Shown piece after piece: positions 24,151-32,540 of a stretch of DNA of 64,000 bases. The notes under the pieces were generated by a model. That model was not told where the DNA came from, ran no database searches, and saw only the letters and a program-made list of their open reading frames with translations. The DNA is taken from positions 22,520 through 86,519 of the forward strand of contig UQIE01000009.1 in NCBI GenBank assembly GCA_900541065.1, given 5' to 3'. The position numbers were made by a program, and so were the translations under genes. How positions within the stretch are numbered: position 1 is the stretch's first letter; each line of letters starts with the position of its first letter. The stretch is from an uncultured Collinsella sp. (GTDB lineage: Bacteria; Actinomycetota; Coriobacteriia; Coriobacteriales; Coriobacteriaceae).

Positions 24151-25494
24151 ATGGCCAGTGACAACGGAAAGAGCTTCCTCGACAAGTTTGCCGAGGTCTC
24201 TGCGAAGGTGGGAAACCAGGTTCACCTGCGTTCCCTGCGTGACGCCTTCGCGACCATCACGCCGCTCTATATCCTTGCGGGTATCGCGGTTCTTATTAAC
24301 AACGTCGTGTTCCCTCTGTTCCCGCTCGATGCGGCGGGCCTTGCCAACCTTCAGACGTGGGGTTCGGCGATTACGCTGGGCACCCTCAACGTCTCTGCCA
24401 TTATCTTGGCCGGATTGATTGGCTACAGCCTCGCTAAGAACAAGCGCTTCGATAATCCGCTTGCTTGCATGGTCGTCGCTATCTCTGCCTTCGTCATCAT
24501 GATGCCGCAGCAGATCACCGCCACGCTTGCCGCCACGAGCCCACTGCTCACCGACAAGATCACCTCCGCCGAGGTCACGGGCGCCCTTTCGACTGCCAAC
24601 ACCGGCACCAACGGTCTGTTCTCGGCTATTATCATCGCCCTGCTTTCCGTCTCGCTCTTCATCAAGATTTCTGGCGTCGAGAAGCTCAAGGTTAAGCTGG
24701 GCGAGGGCGTGCCTCCCGCGGTCTCCAACTCCTTCAACGTCATGATTCCGATGCTGCTTAACCTCGCGGTCTTCGCTCTTGCCGCAGCCCTGCTCGCCGT
24801 GTGCGCCGGCACCGATCTGTGCACCATCATCTCCACGTGCATCTCCAACCCGCTCAAGAGCATCATGAACGCTGGTCCGTGGGCTGTTATCCTCATCTAC
24901 ACCCTTGCTAACCTGCTGTTCTGCGTCGGTATTCACCAGTCCACCATCTCTGGCGCTACCGTCGAGCCGATCCTGACCATGCTCATCGTCGACAACATGG
25001 CTACCTTTGCCGCCGGTGGCACCATCCAGCCCGATCACTACATGAACATGCAGATCGTTAACAGCTTCGCCCTCATCGGCGGCTCGGGCTGCACCCTCAT
25101 GCTCCTGCTCGACACGCTCCTGTTCTCCAAAAACAAGGCTTCCGAGACCGTTTCCAAGATGGCTATCCTGCCTGGTCTGTTCAACATCAACGAGCCGGTT
25201 ATCTACGGTTACCCCATCGTGTACAACCTGCCGCTCATGATCCCGTTTGTCCTCCTTCCCGACCTGTTCATCGGCATCACCTATGGCCTTACCTGCGCAG
25301 GCATCATCAGCCCCTGCATCGCCCAGGTGCCCTGGACCATGCCTCCCGTCATCAATGCCCTGCTCGCTACGGGCTTTGACTGGCGCGCTGGCGTGTGGCA
25401 GGCTATCGAGATTGTCATTGGCATGGCCGTCTACCTGCCCTTTATGAAGATTTCCGAGAAGGCAATCGCCAAGCAGGAGGCTCTCGCCGAGTAG
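24151..25494 (+). CDS. PTS EIIC, lactose/cellobiose (Lac) family
   Basis: Membrane channel component (447 aa, about ten hydrophobic helices) that translocates a beta-glucoside or diacetylchitobiose-type sugar. It starts with the family's N-terminal region (FLDKFAEVSAKVGNQVHLRSLRDAF). The conserved substrate region LFNINEPVIYGYPIVYNLPLMIPF lies in the second half. It lies 119 bases after the GH1 gene and is separated from its EIIB partner by 161 bases holding a strong hairpin, which may set expression levels within the operon. Confidence 0.92.
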   Translation: MASDNGKSFLDKFAEVSAKVGNQVHLRSLRDAFATITPLYILAGIAVLINNVVFPLFPLDAAGLANLQTWGSAITLGTLNVSAIILAGLIGYSLAKNKRFDNPLACMVVAISAFVIMMPQQITATLAATSPLLTDKITSAEVTGALSTANTGTNGLFSAIIIALLSVSLFIKISGVEKLKVKLGEGVPPAVSNSFNVMIPMLLNLAVFALAAALLAVCAGTDLCTIISTCISNPLKSIMNAGPWAVILIYTLANLLFCVGIHQSTISGATVEPILTMLIVDNMATFAAGGTIQPDHYMNMQIVNSFALIGGSGCTLMLLLDTLLFSKNKASETVSKMAILPGLFNINEPVIYGYPIVYNLPLMIPFVLLPDLFIGITYGLTCAGIISPCIAQVPWTMPPVINALLATGFDWRAGVWQAIEIVIGMAVYLPFMKISEKAIAKQEALAE

Positions 25495-25523
25495 AACGCC
25501 TAACGTTCGTCCCTTTCACCTTT

Positions 25524-25554
25524 GCGGGCGCCGGTACGCGGCGCCGGTGCCCGC
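25524..25554 (+). other. Intra-operon hairpin between EIIC and EIIB
   Basis: GCGGGC-CCGG / CCGG-GCCCGC stem in the EIIC-EIIB gap, without a T-run. It may act as an mRNA processing or stability element. The gap has no coding potential. Confidence 0.5.
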
Positions 25555-25655
25555 AGCTCTCTCCCTTGTGTAAAGATGCAGGGGGGTGGGCACAATAGCC
25601 GCAAGGAATAAAACCAGTTGTCGTCTGCGCGCCGCGCAGTTATAAGGAGGAAACC

Positions 25656-25958
25656 ATGAAGAAGATCATGCTCTGCTGCAATGCCGGTATGTCCACGAGC
25701 CTGCTGGTCCAGAAGATGCAGGCCGAGGTTGCAAACCGTGGTCTGGATATTGAGGTCGAGGCTCGTCCCATGAACGAGGCCCACGATCACCTGGACGAGT
25801 GCGACATGTTGCTGCTTGGTCCGCAGATCGGCTACACCAAGGGCGATTTTGAGAAGGAGGCCGCCGGTCGTTTTCCGGTCGAGGTCATCAACATGGTCGA
25901 CTACGGCCGCATGAACGCTGCCGGCATCATCGACCACTGCGTCAGCGTGATGGGTTAG
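25656..25958 (+). CDS. PTS EIIB, lactose/cellobiose family
   Basis: Cytoplasmic phosphocarrier of 100 aa. The N-terminal loop CCNAGMSTSLL carries the phosphorylated Cys8, and MLLLGPQIGY follows in the core. It transfers phosphate from EIIA to the incoming sugar on EIIC. AAGGAGG seven bases before ATG. EIIA follows immediately. Confidence 0.94.
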   Translation: MKKIMLCCNAGMSTSLLVQKMQAEVANRGLDIEVEARPMNEAHDHLDECDMLLLGPQIGYTKGDFEKEAAGRFPVEVINMVDYGRMNAAGIIDHCVSVMG

Positions 25959-25967
25959 GTGCTCTGC

Positions 25968-26300
25968 ATGGAGGATATGAACGAACTGCAGATGACCTGC
26001 TTTGAGATCATCAGCTACGTCGGTACCGCTAAGAGCATGTACATCAATGCCGTGCAAAAGGCCAAGGAGGGCGATTTTGACGCCGCCGAGGAGCTTATCA
26101 AGCAGGGCGACGAGGCCTATAACGGTGGCCACGATGTTCACATGGGGCTTCTGAAGAAGGAGGCCAACGGCGAACGTAACGGCGAGGCCCCGTTGATTTT
26201 GCTGCATGCCGAGGACCAGATGGCCGGCACCGAGACCATGCGCGTCATGGCGACGGAGCTCATCGAGGTTCACAAGCAGCTGCAGGCACTTCAGGCCTAG
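25968..26300 (+). CDS. PTS EIIA, lactose/cellobiose family
   Basis: Trimeric helical phosphocarrier, about 110 aa. FEIISYVGTAKSMYINA starts the helical core and LLHAEDQMAGTETM carries the active-site His. Start codon choice is between GTG 25959, ATG 25968 and ATG 25977. I take 25968 because a purine tract lies at a reasonable distance, whereas the GGAGG at 25970 is too close to 25977. Last PTS gene of the set, followed by a strong terminator. Confidence 0.9.
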   Translation: MEDMNELQMTCFEIISYVGTAKSMYINAVQKAKEGDFDAAEELIKQGDEAYNGGHDVHMGLLKKEANGERNGEAPLILLHAEDQMAGTETMRVMATELIEVHKQLQALQA

Positions 26301-26358
26301 TCGGCGTTATCGCCGCGACGGACCGTGCGGTCCAACAGACAACATAGTCCCTTTGACG

Positions 26359-26392
26359 GGCGCCGGGAGCCTCCGCCTCCCGGCGCCTTTAT
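26359..26392 (+). terminator. Terminator of the cellobiose PTS genes
   Basis: Perfect 11-bp stem GGCGCCGGGAG / CTCCCGGCGCC with a 7-nt loop and a T-rich tail. Confidence 0.9.
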
Positions 26393-26446
26393 TTTTGGGG
26401 ATGGTCTTGCGCGGCCTGTTGGGCAGCCAATTGCGTTACCCCAGAT

Positions 26447-26488
26447 AAAACCTGCCAAAACAAACCTGTCCCTTTTTGGTAGGTTTTT
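26447..26488. repeat. Family B repeat, copy 2, in the glucokinase leader
   Basis: Contains AACCTGCCAAAACAAAC and TGTCCC, matching the right arm of the repeat at 22570-22596. It also forms its own hairpin (AAACCTGCCAAAA with TTTTGGTAGGTTT) ending in T-rich sequence. It lies about 55 bases before the glucokinase start. Confidence 0.65.
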
Positions 26489-26541
26489 GCCTTGAGAGCG
26501 GTACCATACAGGCAATGTTTAAACGAGAAAGGTGGGCTCCC

Positions 26542-27495
26542 ATGGAACCTAAGCAGTACTACATCGGCATCGACGTCGGCGGCACTTCGGTTAAGGAGGG
26601 CCTGTTCGACGAGGACGGCAACCTGCTTGCCAAGGCCAGCGTGCCCACGCCTCCTATCGTTGACGCCGCGGGCTTTGCCGCGGTGACCGAGGCTATCGAC
26701 CAGGTGGTCGCCAAGGCACAGATTCCGCGTGCCTTTGTGGCGGGCATTGGCCTGGCCGTTCCGTGTCCCATCCCGGCGTCGGGCGATGCCAAGGTCAAGG
26801 CCAACATTGCCATTAACCTGCCCGAGCTGAGGGTCGCCATTCAGAAGCACTGCCCCGATGCGGTCGTTAAGTATGAGAACGATGCCAACGCCGCTGCCAT
26901 GGGCGAGGCCTGGCTCGGTTCTGCCAAGGGCGTGCAGAACGTGGTGATGGTCACCATCGGTACCGGCGTGGGCGGCGGCGTTATCGTTAACGGCGACGTG
27001 GTATCGGGCGTTGTGGGCGCCGGCGGCGAGATTGGCCACATGTGCCTGAACCCGGCCGAGGAGCGCACCTGCGGCTGTGGCGGCCATGGCCATCTGGAGC
27101 AGTATTCCAGCGCCACCGGCGTGGTGAGCAACTACCTTGCCGAGTGCAAGAAGGCGGGCGTCGAGCCCATTGAGCTCACCGGCCCCTCCGATTCCAAGGA
27201 CGTGTTCCAGGCCTGCCGCGAGGGCGACAAGCTCGCGCTGGCCGCAGCCGACACCATGGCCGACTACCTTGGCCGCGCCCTGGCGCTTATCGCCAACGTG
27301 GTCGACCCCGAGATGTTCCTGATCGGTGGCGGCGCGTCCGCTTCGGCCGATGTTTATCTCGACAAGGTTCGCGAGCACTTTAAGCAGTACGCGCTCTCTG
27401 CCTCGCGCGAGACGCCCATTAAGGTCGCTTCGCTCGGAAACGACGCCGGCATCATCGGTGCCGCCTACGTAGCCCTGCGCGCCGCCGGTAAATAG
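26542..27495 (+). CDS. ROK-family glucokinase
   Basis: ATP-dependent sugar kinase of 317 aa. The N-terminal phosphate loop is IGIDVGGTSVKEGL. Catalytic Asp114 is in ENDANAAA, followed by VTIGTGVGGGVIVNG and GGEIGHM (His166). The structural zinc motif reads C177-G-C179-GGHG-His184-LE, where the family has a third Cys, so His probably replaces it as a ligand. It should phosphorylate the free glucose released by the GH1 enzyme. AAAGGTGG precedes ATG 26542; the frame upstream of it is leader. Confidence 0.9.
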   Translation: MEPKQYYIGIDVGGTSVKEGLFDEDGNLLAKASVPTPPIVDAAGFAAVTEAIDQVVAKAQIPRAFVAGIGLAVPCPIPASGDAKVKANIAINLPELRVAIQKHCPDAVVKYENDANAAAMGEAWLGSAKGVQNVVMVTIGTGVGGGVIVNGDVVSGVVGAGGEIGHMCLNPAEERTCGCGGHGHLEQYSSATGVVSNYLAECKKAGVEPIELTGPSDSKDVFQACREGDKLALAAADTMADYLGRALALIANVVDPEMFLIGGGASASADVYLDKVREHFKQYALSASRETPIKVASLGNDAGIIGAAYVALRAAGK

Positions 27496-27497
27496 CT

Positions 27498-27526
27498 GGT
27501 GCAAGGGGGTCAGGTTACTTTGCACC
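27498..27526. repeat. Small palindromic repeat, family C, copy 2
   Basis: GGTGCAA / TTGCACC ends around GGGGGTCAGGTTACT; inverse orientation of 17255-17283. It begins 2 bases after the glucokinase stop, so it may form that gene's 3' hairpin. Confidence 0.7.
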
Positions 27527-27661
27527 AACACGGTGCAAAAGGGACAGTCTTGGCCCCCATGCCTGCCCCAAAATATGCCGTGACCCTTCCGTCTGCGAAG
27601 GCTCGGCATCGGCGTGCTACCATAGCTACGTCCAAGTACACATATCAAGTGGAGGATATCC

Positions 27662-28585
27662 ATGGCAAACGTTCTTGTCTTTGGTCACCAGAACCCCGAT
27701 AACGACGCCATCATGAGCGCCGTCGTCCTGTCCCAGCTGCTCAACCAGGTTGAGTATGCCGGCAACACCTACGAGGCCTGCGCCCTTGGTCAGCTTCCGG
27801 CCGAGTCCGCCAAGCTGCTCGCCGACGCCGGCATCGCCGAGCCCCGCGTGATCGAGTCCGTCGAGGCCGGTCAGCTCGTCGTCCTCACCGACCACAACGA
27901 GTCTGCCCAGTCCGTCGCCGGCCTTAAGGACGCCACGGTCTTTGGCGTTGTCGATCATCACCGCATCGGCGACTTCGAGACCGCCGGCCCGCTGCACTAC
28001 ATCTGCCTGCCCTGGGGCTCCAGCTGCACCATCGTCACCAAGCTCGCCGGCGTGCTCGGCGTTGAGCTTTCCGACGTCCAGGCTAAGCTGCTGCTCTCGG
28101 CCATGATGACCGACACGCTCATGCTCAAGAGCCCCACCACCACCGATGTCGACCGCGCCGTCGCCGCCAAGCTCGGCGAGCAGGTGGGCGTCGACCCGGT
28201 CAAGTTTGGCATGGAGGTCTTCCTCACCCGTCCGTCCGGCTCCTTTACCGCTGCCGAGATGGTCGGCAACGACATCAAGATGTTCGAGCCCGCCGGCAAG
28301 AAGCTGCTCATCGGCCAGTACGAGACTGTCGACAAGACCCGCGCACTCGGCATGATCGACGAGATTCGCGAGGCCATGCGCGCCTACGCTGCCGAGAAGG
28401 GCGCTGACGGCATTGTCCTGTGCATCACCGACATCATGGAGGAGGGCTCGCAGGTCCTGCTCGAGGGCGAGACCGAGGCCGCTCAGAAGGGCCTGGGCAT
28501 TGCCGACGAGCACGACGGCGTCTGGATGCCGGGCGTCCTCTCCCGTAAGAAGCAGGTCGCTGCCCCCATCATGGCCGCCTGCTAG
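27662..28585 (+). CDS. ppaC: Manganese-dependent inorganic pyrophosphatase (family II)
   Basis: Hydrolyses PPi to drive biosynthetic reactions. DHH-superfamily enzyme of 307 aa: VFGHQNPDNDAI (His/Asp metal ligands), VLTDHNE, VVDHHRIGDFE (the DHH motif) and the C-terminal DHHA2 domain with VLSRKKQVAAPI. GGAGG is placed 7 bases before ATG. Monocistronic with a clear terminator. Confidence 0.96.
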   Translation: MANVLVFGHQNPDNDAIMSAVVLSQLLNQVEYAGNTYEACALGQLPAESAKLLADAGIAEPRVIESVEAGQLVVLTDHNESAQSVAGLKDATVFGVVDHHRIGDFETAGPLHYICLPWGSSCTIVTKLAGVLGVELSDVQAKLLLSAMMTDTLMLKSPTTTDVDRAVAAKLGEQVGVDPVKFGMEVFLTRPSGSFTAAEMVGNDIKMFEPAGKKLLIGQYETVDKTRALGMIDEIREAMRAYAAEKGADGIVLCITDIMEEGSQVLLEGETEAAQKGLGIADEHDGVWMPGVLSRKKQVAAPIMAAC

Positions 28586-28604
28586 GTTTAGTTCACTAAA
28601 CGCC

Positions 28605-28644
28605 ACGACCGGATCGCGGACGCCCCGCGCTCCGGTCGTTTTTT
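28605..28644 (+). terminator. Terminator of ppaC
   Basis: ACGACCGGA / TCCGGTCGT stem followed by six T. Confidence 0.88.
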
Positions 28645-28783
28645 GTGCATGGCGCCGCGTCGTCTCTTGGACAGGCGTGCCCGTGCCGTTGGGCAAATAA
28701 TGTTCAACCTGTGGTTCCGCTTTTCGGCCACGCCTGAGTGCTTGTCGTGCAGGGTAGGCTAGATGCAAGCGTAATACGTTAGA

Positions 28784-28819
28784 GCGCGGCGCCGCCACTT
28801 GGGCGGGCCGTGCTTTTTT
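28784..28819 (+). promoter_or_regulatory. Terminator-like hairpin in the nhaA leader
   Basis: GCGCGGC plus CCGCC pair with GGCGG plus GCCGTGC (one bulge, 5-nt loop), followed by six T. It lies just upstream of a second small hairpin (ACGGGA-gcct-TCCCGT, 28823-28838) and the nhaA Shine-Dalgarno site. ppaC already has its own terminator, so this looks like an attenuator of nhaA. No known riboswitch core is recognised. Confidence 0.5.
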
Positions 28820-28852
28820 AAGACGGGAGCCTTCCCGTGAAAGGAGCCGCCC

Positions 28853-30211
28853 ATGGCAGCACCCGAGCAGCTGTTCAACGTCCGTGAGCGCAAGCGTTTT
28901 GAGCGTCACGACATCTGGGAGCGCATCGCCGAGAACGGCACGATTTCCGCCGCCGTCATGGTCTTCGCCGCCATCGCCGCCGTCATTTGCGCCAATACCG
29001 ATGCCTACGAGGCCATCCATCACTTTTTGGAGACCCCGCTGTATGTGGGTCTGGGCAACCTTACGGCCGGTCTCACCGTTGAGCTTTTCGTCAACGACTT
29101 TCTCATGGCGATTTTCTTTTTGTTGGTGGGTATTGAGCTTAAGTACGAGATGACGGTCGGCGAGCTCAAGAATCCGCGTCAGGCCATGCTTCCCATGCTG
29201 GCGGCCGTGGGTGGCGTCGTCGTTCCCGCCTGCATCTACCTGATCTTTAACCATGCCGGCGCTCACAACGGTTGGGCCATCCCCATGGCAACCGATATTG
29301 CCTTCGCACTGGGCGTGCTGTCGCTTTTGGGCAATCGCGTGCCCAACGGCGTGCGCGTGTTCTTCTCGACGCTCGCCATCGCCGACGACCTCATCTCTAT
29401 CGCCGCCATCGCCATCTTCTACGGTCAGAGCCCCAATCCGTTTTGGTTGGGCGCCGCCGCGCTTGTGACCTGCGCGCTCGTGTGGCTCAACAAGACGCAG
29501 CATTACCGCCTTGCCCCGTATTCGGTACTGGGTTTGCTGTTGTGGTTCTGCATGTTCAAGAGCGGCGTACACGCCACGCTTGCCGGCGTCATCTTGGCTT
29601 TTACCATCCCGGCCAAGTGCGGCGTCAAGCTCGATAGCCTTACCGATTGGTTGGGCGAGTGCCTGCCGTTGCTCGATGACCGCTACGATGACGAGGCACA
29701 CATCCTGGGCCAGCATGACTTTACCGTTTCGACCACTAAGGTCGAGCGCGTCATGCACCGCGTCACCCCGCCGCTCATCCGCATGGAGCGTCTGATCTCC
29801 ACGCCGGTCAACTATGTGATTCTTCCGATCTTTGCGTTCGTGAACGCACAGGTTCGCCTAGTGGGCGTGGACATGAGCACGCTGCTCACCGACCCGGTGA
29901 CGCTCGGCGTGTACTTTGGCATGCTGCTGGGCAAGCCGATCGGCATCTTTGGCATGACGTTCGCCTTGGTCAAGCTCAAGGTCTGCGAGCTGCCGCACAA
30001 TGTCAACTGGCACATGATTGCCGGTGTGGGCATTCTGGGCGGCATCGGCTTTACCATGTCGATTCTCATCAGCGGTCTTGCCTTCCCGACGGCCCAGTTT
30101 GAGGTTCTGGCTGCCAAGGCCGCCATCCTTGCCGGTTCGGTCACCGCCGCCGTGCTCGGTATGATCTACATGAGCGTGGTCTGCAAACACCCCGCGCCCA
30201 AAGACAAGTAA
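28853..30211 (+). CDS. nhaA: Na+/H+ antiporter NhaA
   Basis: Membrane antiporter exporting Na+ (or Li+) in exchange for protons; 452 aa, about 12 helices. Conserved segments: FFLLVGIELKYEMTVGEL, PMATDIAFALGVLSLLG, TLAIADDLISI (the ion-binding Asp pair) and GGIGFTMSILISGLAF. A hydrophilic insert around residues 265-300 (LLDDRYDDEAHILGQHDF) is a loop. AAAGGAG is positioned before ATG. The leader has two hairpins that may regulate it. Confidence 0.95.
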   Translation: MAAPEQLFNVRERKRFERHDIWERIAENGTISAAVMVFAAIAAVICANTDAYEAIHHFLETPLYVGLGNLTAGLTVELFVNDFLMAIFFLLVGIELKYEMTVGELKNPRQAMLPMLAAVGGVVVPACIYLIFNHAGAHNGWAIPMATDIAFALGVLSLLGNRVPNGVRVFFSTLAIADDLISIAAIAIFYGQSPNPFWLGAAALVTCALVWLNKTQHYRLAPYSVLGLLLWFCMFKSGVHATLAGVILAFTIPAKCGVKLDSLTDWLGECLPLLDDRYDDEAHILGQHDFTVSTTKVERVMHRVTPPLIRMERLISTPVNYVILPIFAFVNAQVRLVGVDMSTLLTDPVTLGVYFGMLLGKPIGIFGMTFALVKLKVCELPHNVNWHMIAGVGILGGIGFTMSILISGLAFPTAQFEVLAAKAAILAGSVTAAVLGMIYMSVVCKHPAPKDK

Positions 30212-30228
30212 AAGCATATACAAGTTTG

Positions 30229-30266
30229 AAAACGCCGCCTGTGGACACCATCACAAGCGGCGTTTT
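30229..30266 (+). terminator. Terminator of nhaA
   Basis: AAAACGCCGC / GCGGCGTTTT stem with an 18-nt loop. Confidence 0.85.
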
Positions 30267-30295
30267 AGTCAATGGGGACGTTCTTAAATGACTAG
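30267..30295. repeat. Small palindromic repeat, family A, copy 2
   Basis: AGTCAATGGGGACGTTC then TTAAATGACTAG. It directly abuts the nhaA terminator and ends 3 bases before the stop of the convergent hypothetical gene. Confidence 0.78.
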
Positions 30296-30297
30296 GC

Positions 30298-30552
30298 TTA
30301 TTCCACCGTTCCGTAGACGGCGCCCCAGCCGTGGGCGGCCAAGGCGGAGTTGAGCTGGTCGCAAAGTGACTGGCGGTCGTAATAGCCGGGCGGTAGCAGG
30401 TTGACGATTTCCATGAGATCGGGCGCCAGGTCCAAGATTTCGGCCTGCACGATGAGATCCAGGCGGTCGATGGCGTGGCGGTCGTAAAACAGCCCGTCGA
30501 CCAGGCGCTGCAGGTCGCCGAATTCCTCGGCCTGAAACGATCCGTACTCCAT
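30298..30552 (-). CDS. Hypothetical protein, 84 aa
   Basis: Small soluble acidic protein (MEYGSFQAEEFGDLQRLV to GWGAVYGTVE). It contains LLPPGYYDRQSLCDQLNSA and no membrane segment. ATG 30552 is preceded by AAGGAGG; a longer frame from 30603 has no such site. It is divergent from the aminotransferase gene and convergent with nhaA. I do not recognise a family. Confidence 0.65.
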   Translation of the reverse strand: MEYGSFQAEEFGDLQRLVDGLFYDRHAIDRLDLIVQAEILDLAPDLMEIVNLLPPGYYDRQSLCDQLNSALAAHGWGAVYGTVE

Positions 30553-30701
30553 AGTGCCTCCTTGGGCGCCCCACGCCGGCATGCGCGGCGATTCGTAAAT
30601 CATTGCGATGAACTTAATCTATCACGGCTTCATGCCGTTGCGGCTGTGGCGGTCTATACTTAGACGAACTGCAACGTCCCGCTTCGCGAAAGGTCGCACC
30701 C

Positions 30702-32006
30702 ATGCAGACGATCTACCAGAAGATGGAAACCACCGAACTCGATGCCGCCATCGAGGCGCTCAAAGCCGAGGTCGCCGAGGTCAAGGCCAAGGGCCTGGCG
30801 CTCGACATGGCCCGCGGCAAGCCGTCGCCCTCCCAGGTGGACATCTCTCGACCCATGCTCGATATCCTCAATGCCGATGCCGATCTGCACGACGGCAACG
30901 TCGACTGCTCAAACTACGGTTGCTTTGAGGGCATTCCCTCGGCGCGCAAGCTGGCGGGGGAGTTCCTGGGTTGCCCTGCCGAGCAGACGCTCGTACTGGG
31001 TTCGTCGAGCCTTCTGATCGAGCACGATATCGCCGGCATGTTTTGGCGCTGCGGTTCGTGCGGCAGCGAGCCTTGGGAGGCTTACGAGGCCGCGCACGAC
31101 GGCAAGAAAGTCAAGTTCCTGTGCCCTGTTCCCGGCTACGACCGTCACTTTGGCATCACCGCCGACCTGGGTATCGAGAATGTCCCCGTCGCGATGACCG
31201 ATAATGGCCCCGACATGGACGAGATCGAGCGCCTCGTTGCCGCCGACGATTCCATCAAGGGTATCTGGTGCGTGCCCAAGTATTCCAACCCCACGGGCAT
31301 CACCTTTAGCGAGGACACCGTGCGTCGCCTGGTCGAGATGCCCACGGCCGCGCCCGATTTCCGCATCTTCTGGGACAACGCCTACTGCGTGCACGACCTG
31401 TACGACGAGACCGACGAGCTCGCCAATATCTTCGACCTCGCTCGCGCGGCGGGCACCGAGGACCGCGTGGTGGCTTTTGCCTCGACGTCCAAGATTACCT
31501 TCCCGGGCGCCGGCATCGGCTTCATCGGTGCGAGCCCCGCGGTCATCGCTGAGTTCTCCAAGCGCCTGAAGGCCGGCCTCATCAGCGCCGACAAGCTCAA
31601 CCAGCTGCGCCACGTGCGCTTCCTTCCCACCATCGAGGCGGTCAAGGAGCACATGAAAAAGCATGCCGAGTTCCTGCGTCCGCGCTTTGAGGCCGTTGAG
31701 CGCAAGCTCACCGAGGGCCTGGGCGATACGGGCTGTGCCACCTGGACGCACCCCCGCGGCGGCTACTTTGTAAGCTTCGATGGTCCCGAGGGCTCGGCCC
31801 AGAAGGTCGCCGCGCTTTGCGCCGACCTGGGCGTCAAGCTCACGCCGGCCGGTGCCACCTGGCCCTATGGCAAGGATCCGCGCGATACCAACATCCGTAT
31901 TGCGCCGAGCTATCCCACGGTCGAGGACCTGGAGGCCGCGCTCGACGTGCTGGTGCTGGCCGTTAAGCTTGTCGCTGCCGAGCTTGCTCGTGCCGAGCGC
32001 GCCTAA
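30702..32006 (+). CDS. PLP-dependent aminotransferase (MocR-like aspartate aminotransferase type)
   Basis: Fold-type I aminotransferase of 434 aa. Motifs: LDMARGKPSPSQVDISRP near the N-terminus, NYGCFEGIPSARKLAGEF, CPVPGYDRHF, VPKYSNPTGITFS (NPTG substrate/PLP loop), FWDNAYCVHDLY (Asp-Tyr) and the PLP lysine in STSKITFPGAGIGF. C-terminal IRIAPSYPTVEDLEAA has the carboxylate-binding Arg. This resembles the class of aspartate aminotransferases annotated as Aminotran_MocR. Substrate is inferred as an amino acid, likely aspartate. Confidence 0.88.
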   Translation: MQTIYQKMETTELDAAIEALKAEVAEVKAKGLALDMARGKPSPSQVDISRPMLDILNADADLHDGNVDCSNYGCFEGIPSARKLAGEFLGCPAEQTLVLGSSSLLIEHDIAGMFWRCGSCGSEPWEAYEAAHDGKKVKFLCPVPGYDRHFGITADLGIENVPVAMTDNGPDMDEIERLVAADDSIKGIWCVPKYSNPTGITFSEDTVRRLVEMPTAAPDFRIFWDNAYCVHDLYDETDELANIFDLARAAGTEDRVVAFASTSKITFPGAGIGFIGASPAVIAEFSKRLKAGLISADKLNQLRHVRFLPTIEAVKEHMKKHAEFLRPRFEAVERKLTEGLGDTGCATWTHPRGGYFVSFDGPEGSAQKVAALCADLGVKLTPAGATWPYGKDPRDTNIRIAPSYPTVEDLEAALDVLVLAVKLVAAELARAERA

Positions 32007-32072
32007 CGCCTAGGGCCCCGCAAGTCCGCGCCCAGTACTATCCGCACTTTCGATACGTAAAGGAGCGTATAC

Positions 32073-32387
32073 ATGGATTTGGGTATTTCCACCAACCCCA
32101 CGCCGGAGATCTACACCATTAAGGTAACCGGCGAGATCGATATCTCTAACGCCGATAGCCTGCGCAATGCTGTCGACCTGGCGCTCGAGCAGCCCACTGA
32201 GGCCGTTGAGCTCGATTTTGCCCAGGTGAGCTACATCGATTCGACGGGCATTGGCGTGCTCGTGGGCGCCGCGCACCACGCGGTCGACCACGGTAAGCGC
32301 TTTAGCTGCACTAATGTGCAGCCCCAGGTGATGCGCGTGGTTCAGCTGCTGGGCGTCGACCAGGAGATTTCGATCACGGCGGCATAA
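32073..32387 (+). CDS. STAS-domain protein (anti-sigma factor antagonist type)
   Basis: Single STAS domain of 104 aa. VTGEIDISNADSLRNAV starts the fold and SYIDSTGIGVLVG carries the phosphorylatable Ser used by SpoIIAA/RsbV-type antagonists in partner switching. AAAGGAG precedes ATG. No kinase or sigma factor is adjacent, so its partner is unknown. Confidence 0.88.
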   Translation: MDLGISTNPTPEIYTIKVTGEIDISNADSLRNAVDLALEQPTEAVELDFAQVSYIDSTGIGVLVGAAHHAVDHGKRFSCTNVQPQVMRVVQLLGVDQEISITAA

Positions 32388-32540
32388 TCTTTGCCCCCAA
32401 AAGGGCGTGCCGTTTGGCATATGTTTGTGATGCGCTCGGACGTTTTGGCGTCCGGGCGCTATACTTGACCGAATGAATAGACGAGTTCCGGCCGAATGGC
32501 GCGGTGCGGGCTCGACTCACATCGAGCCTTGGAGGTATGT

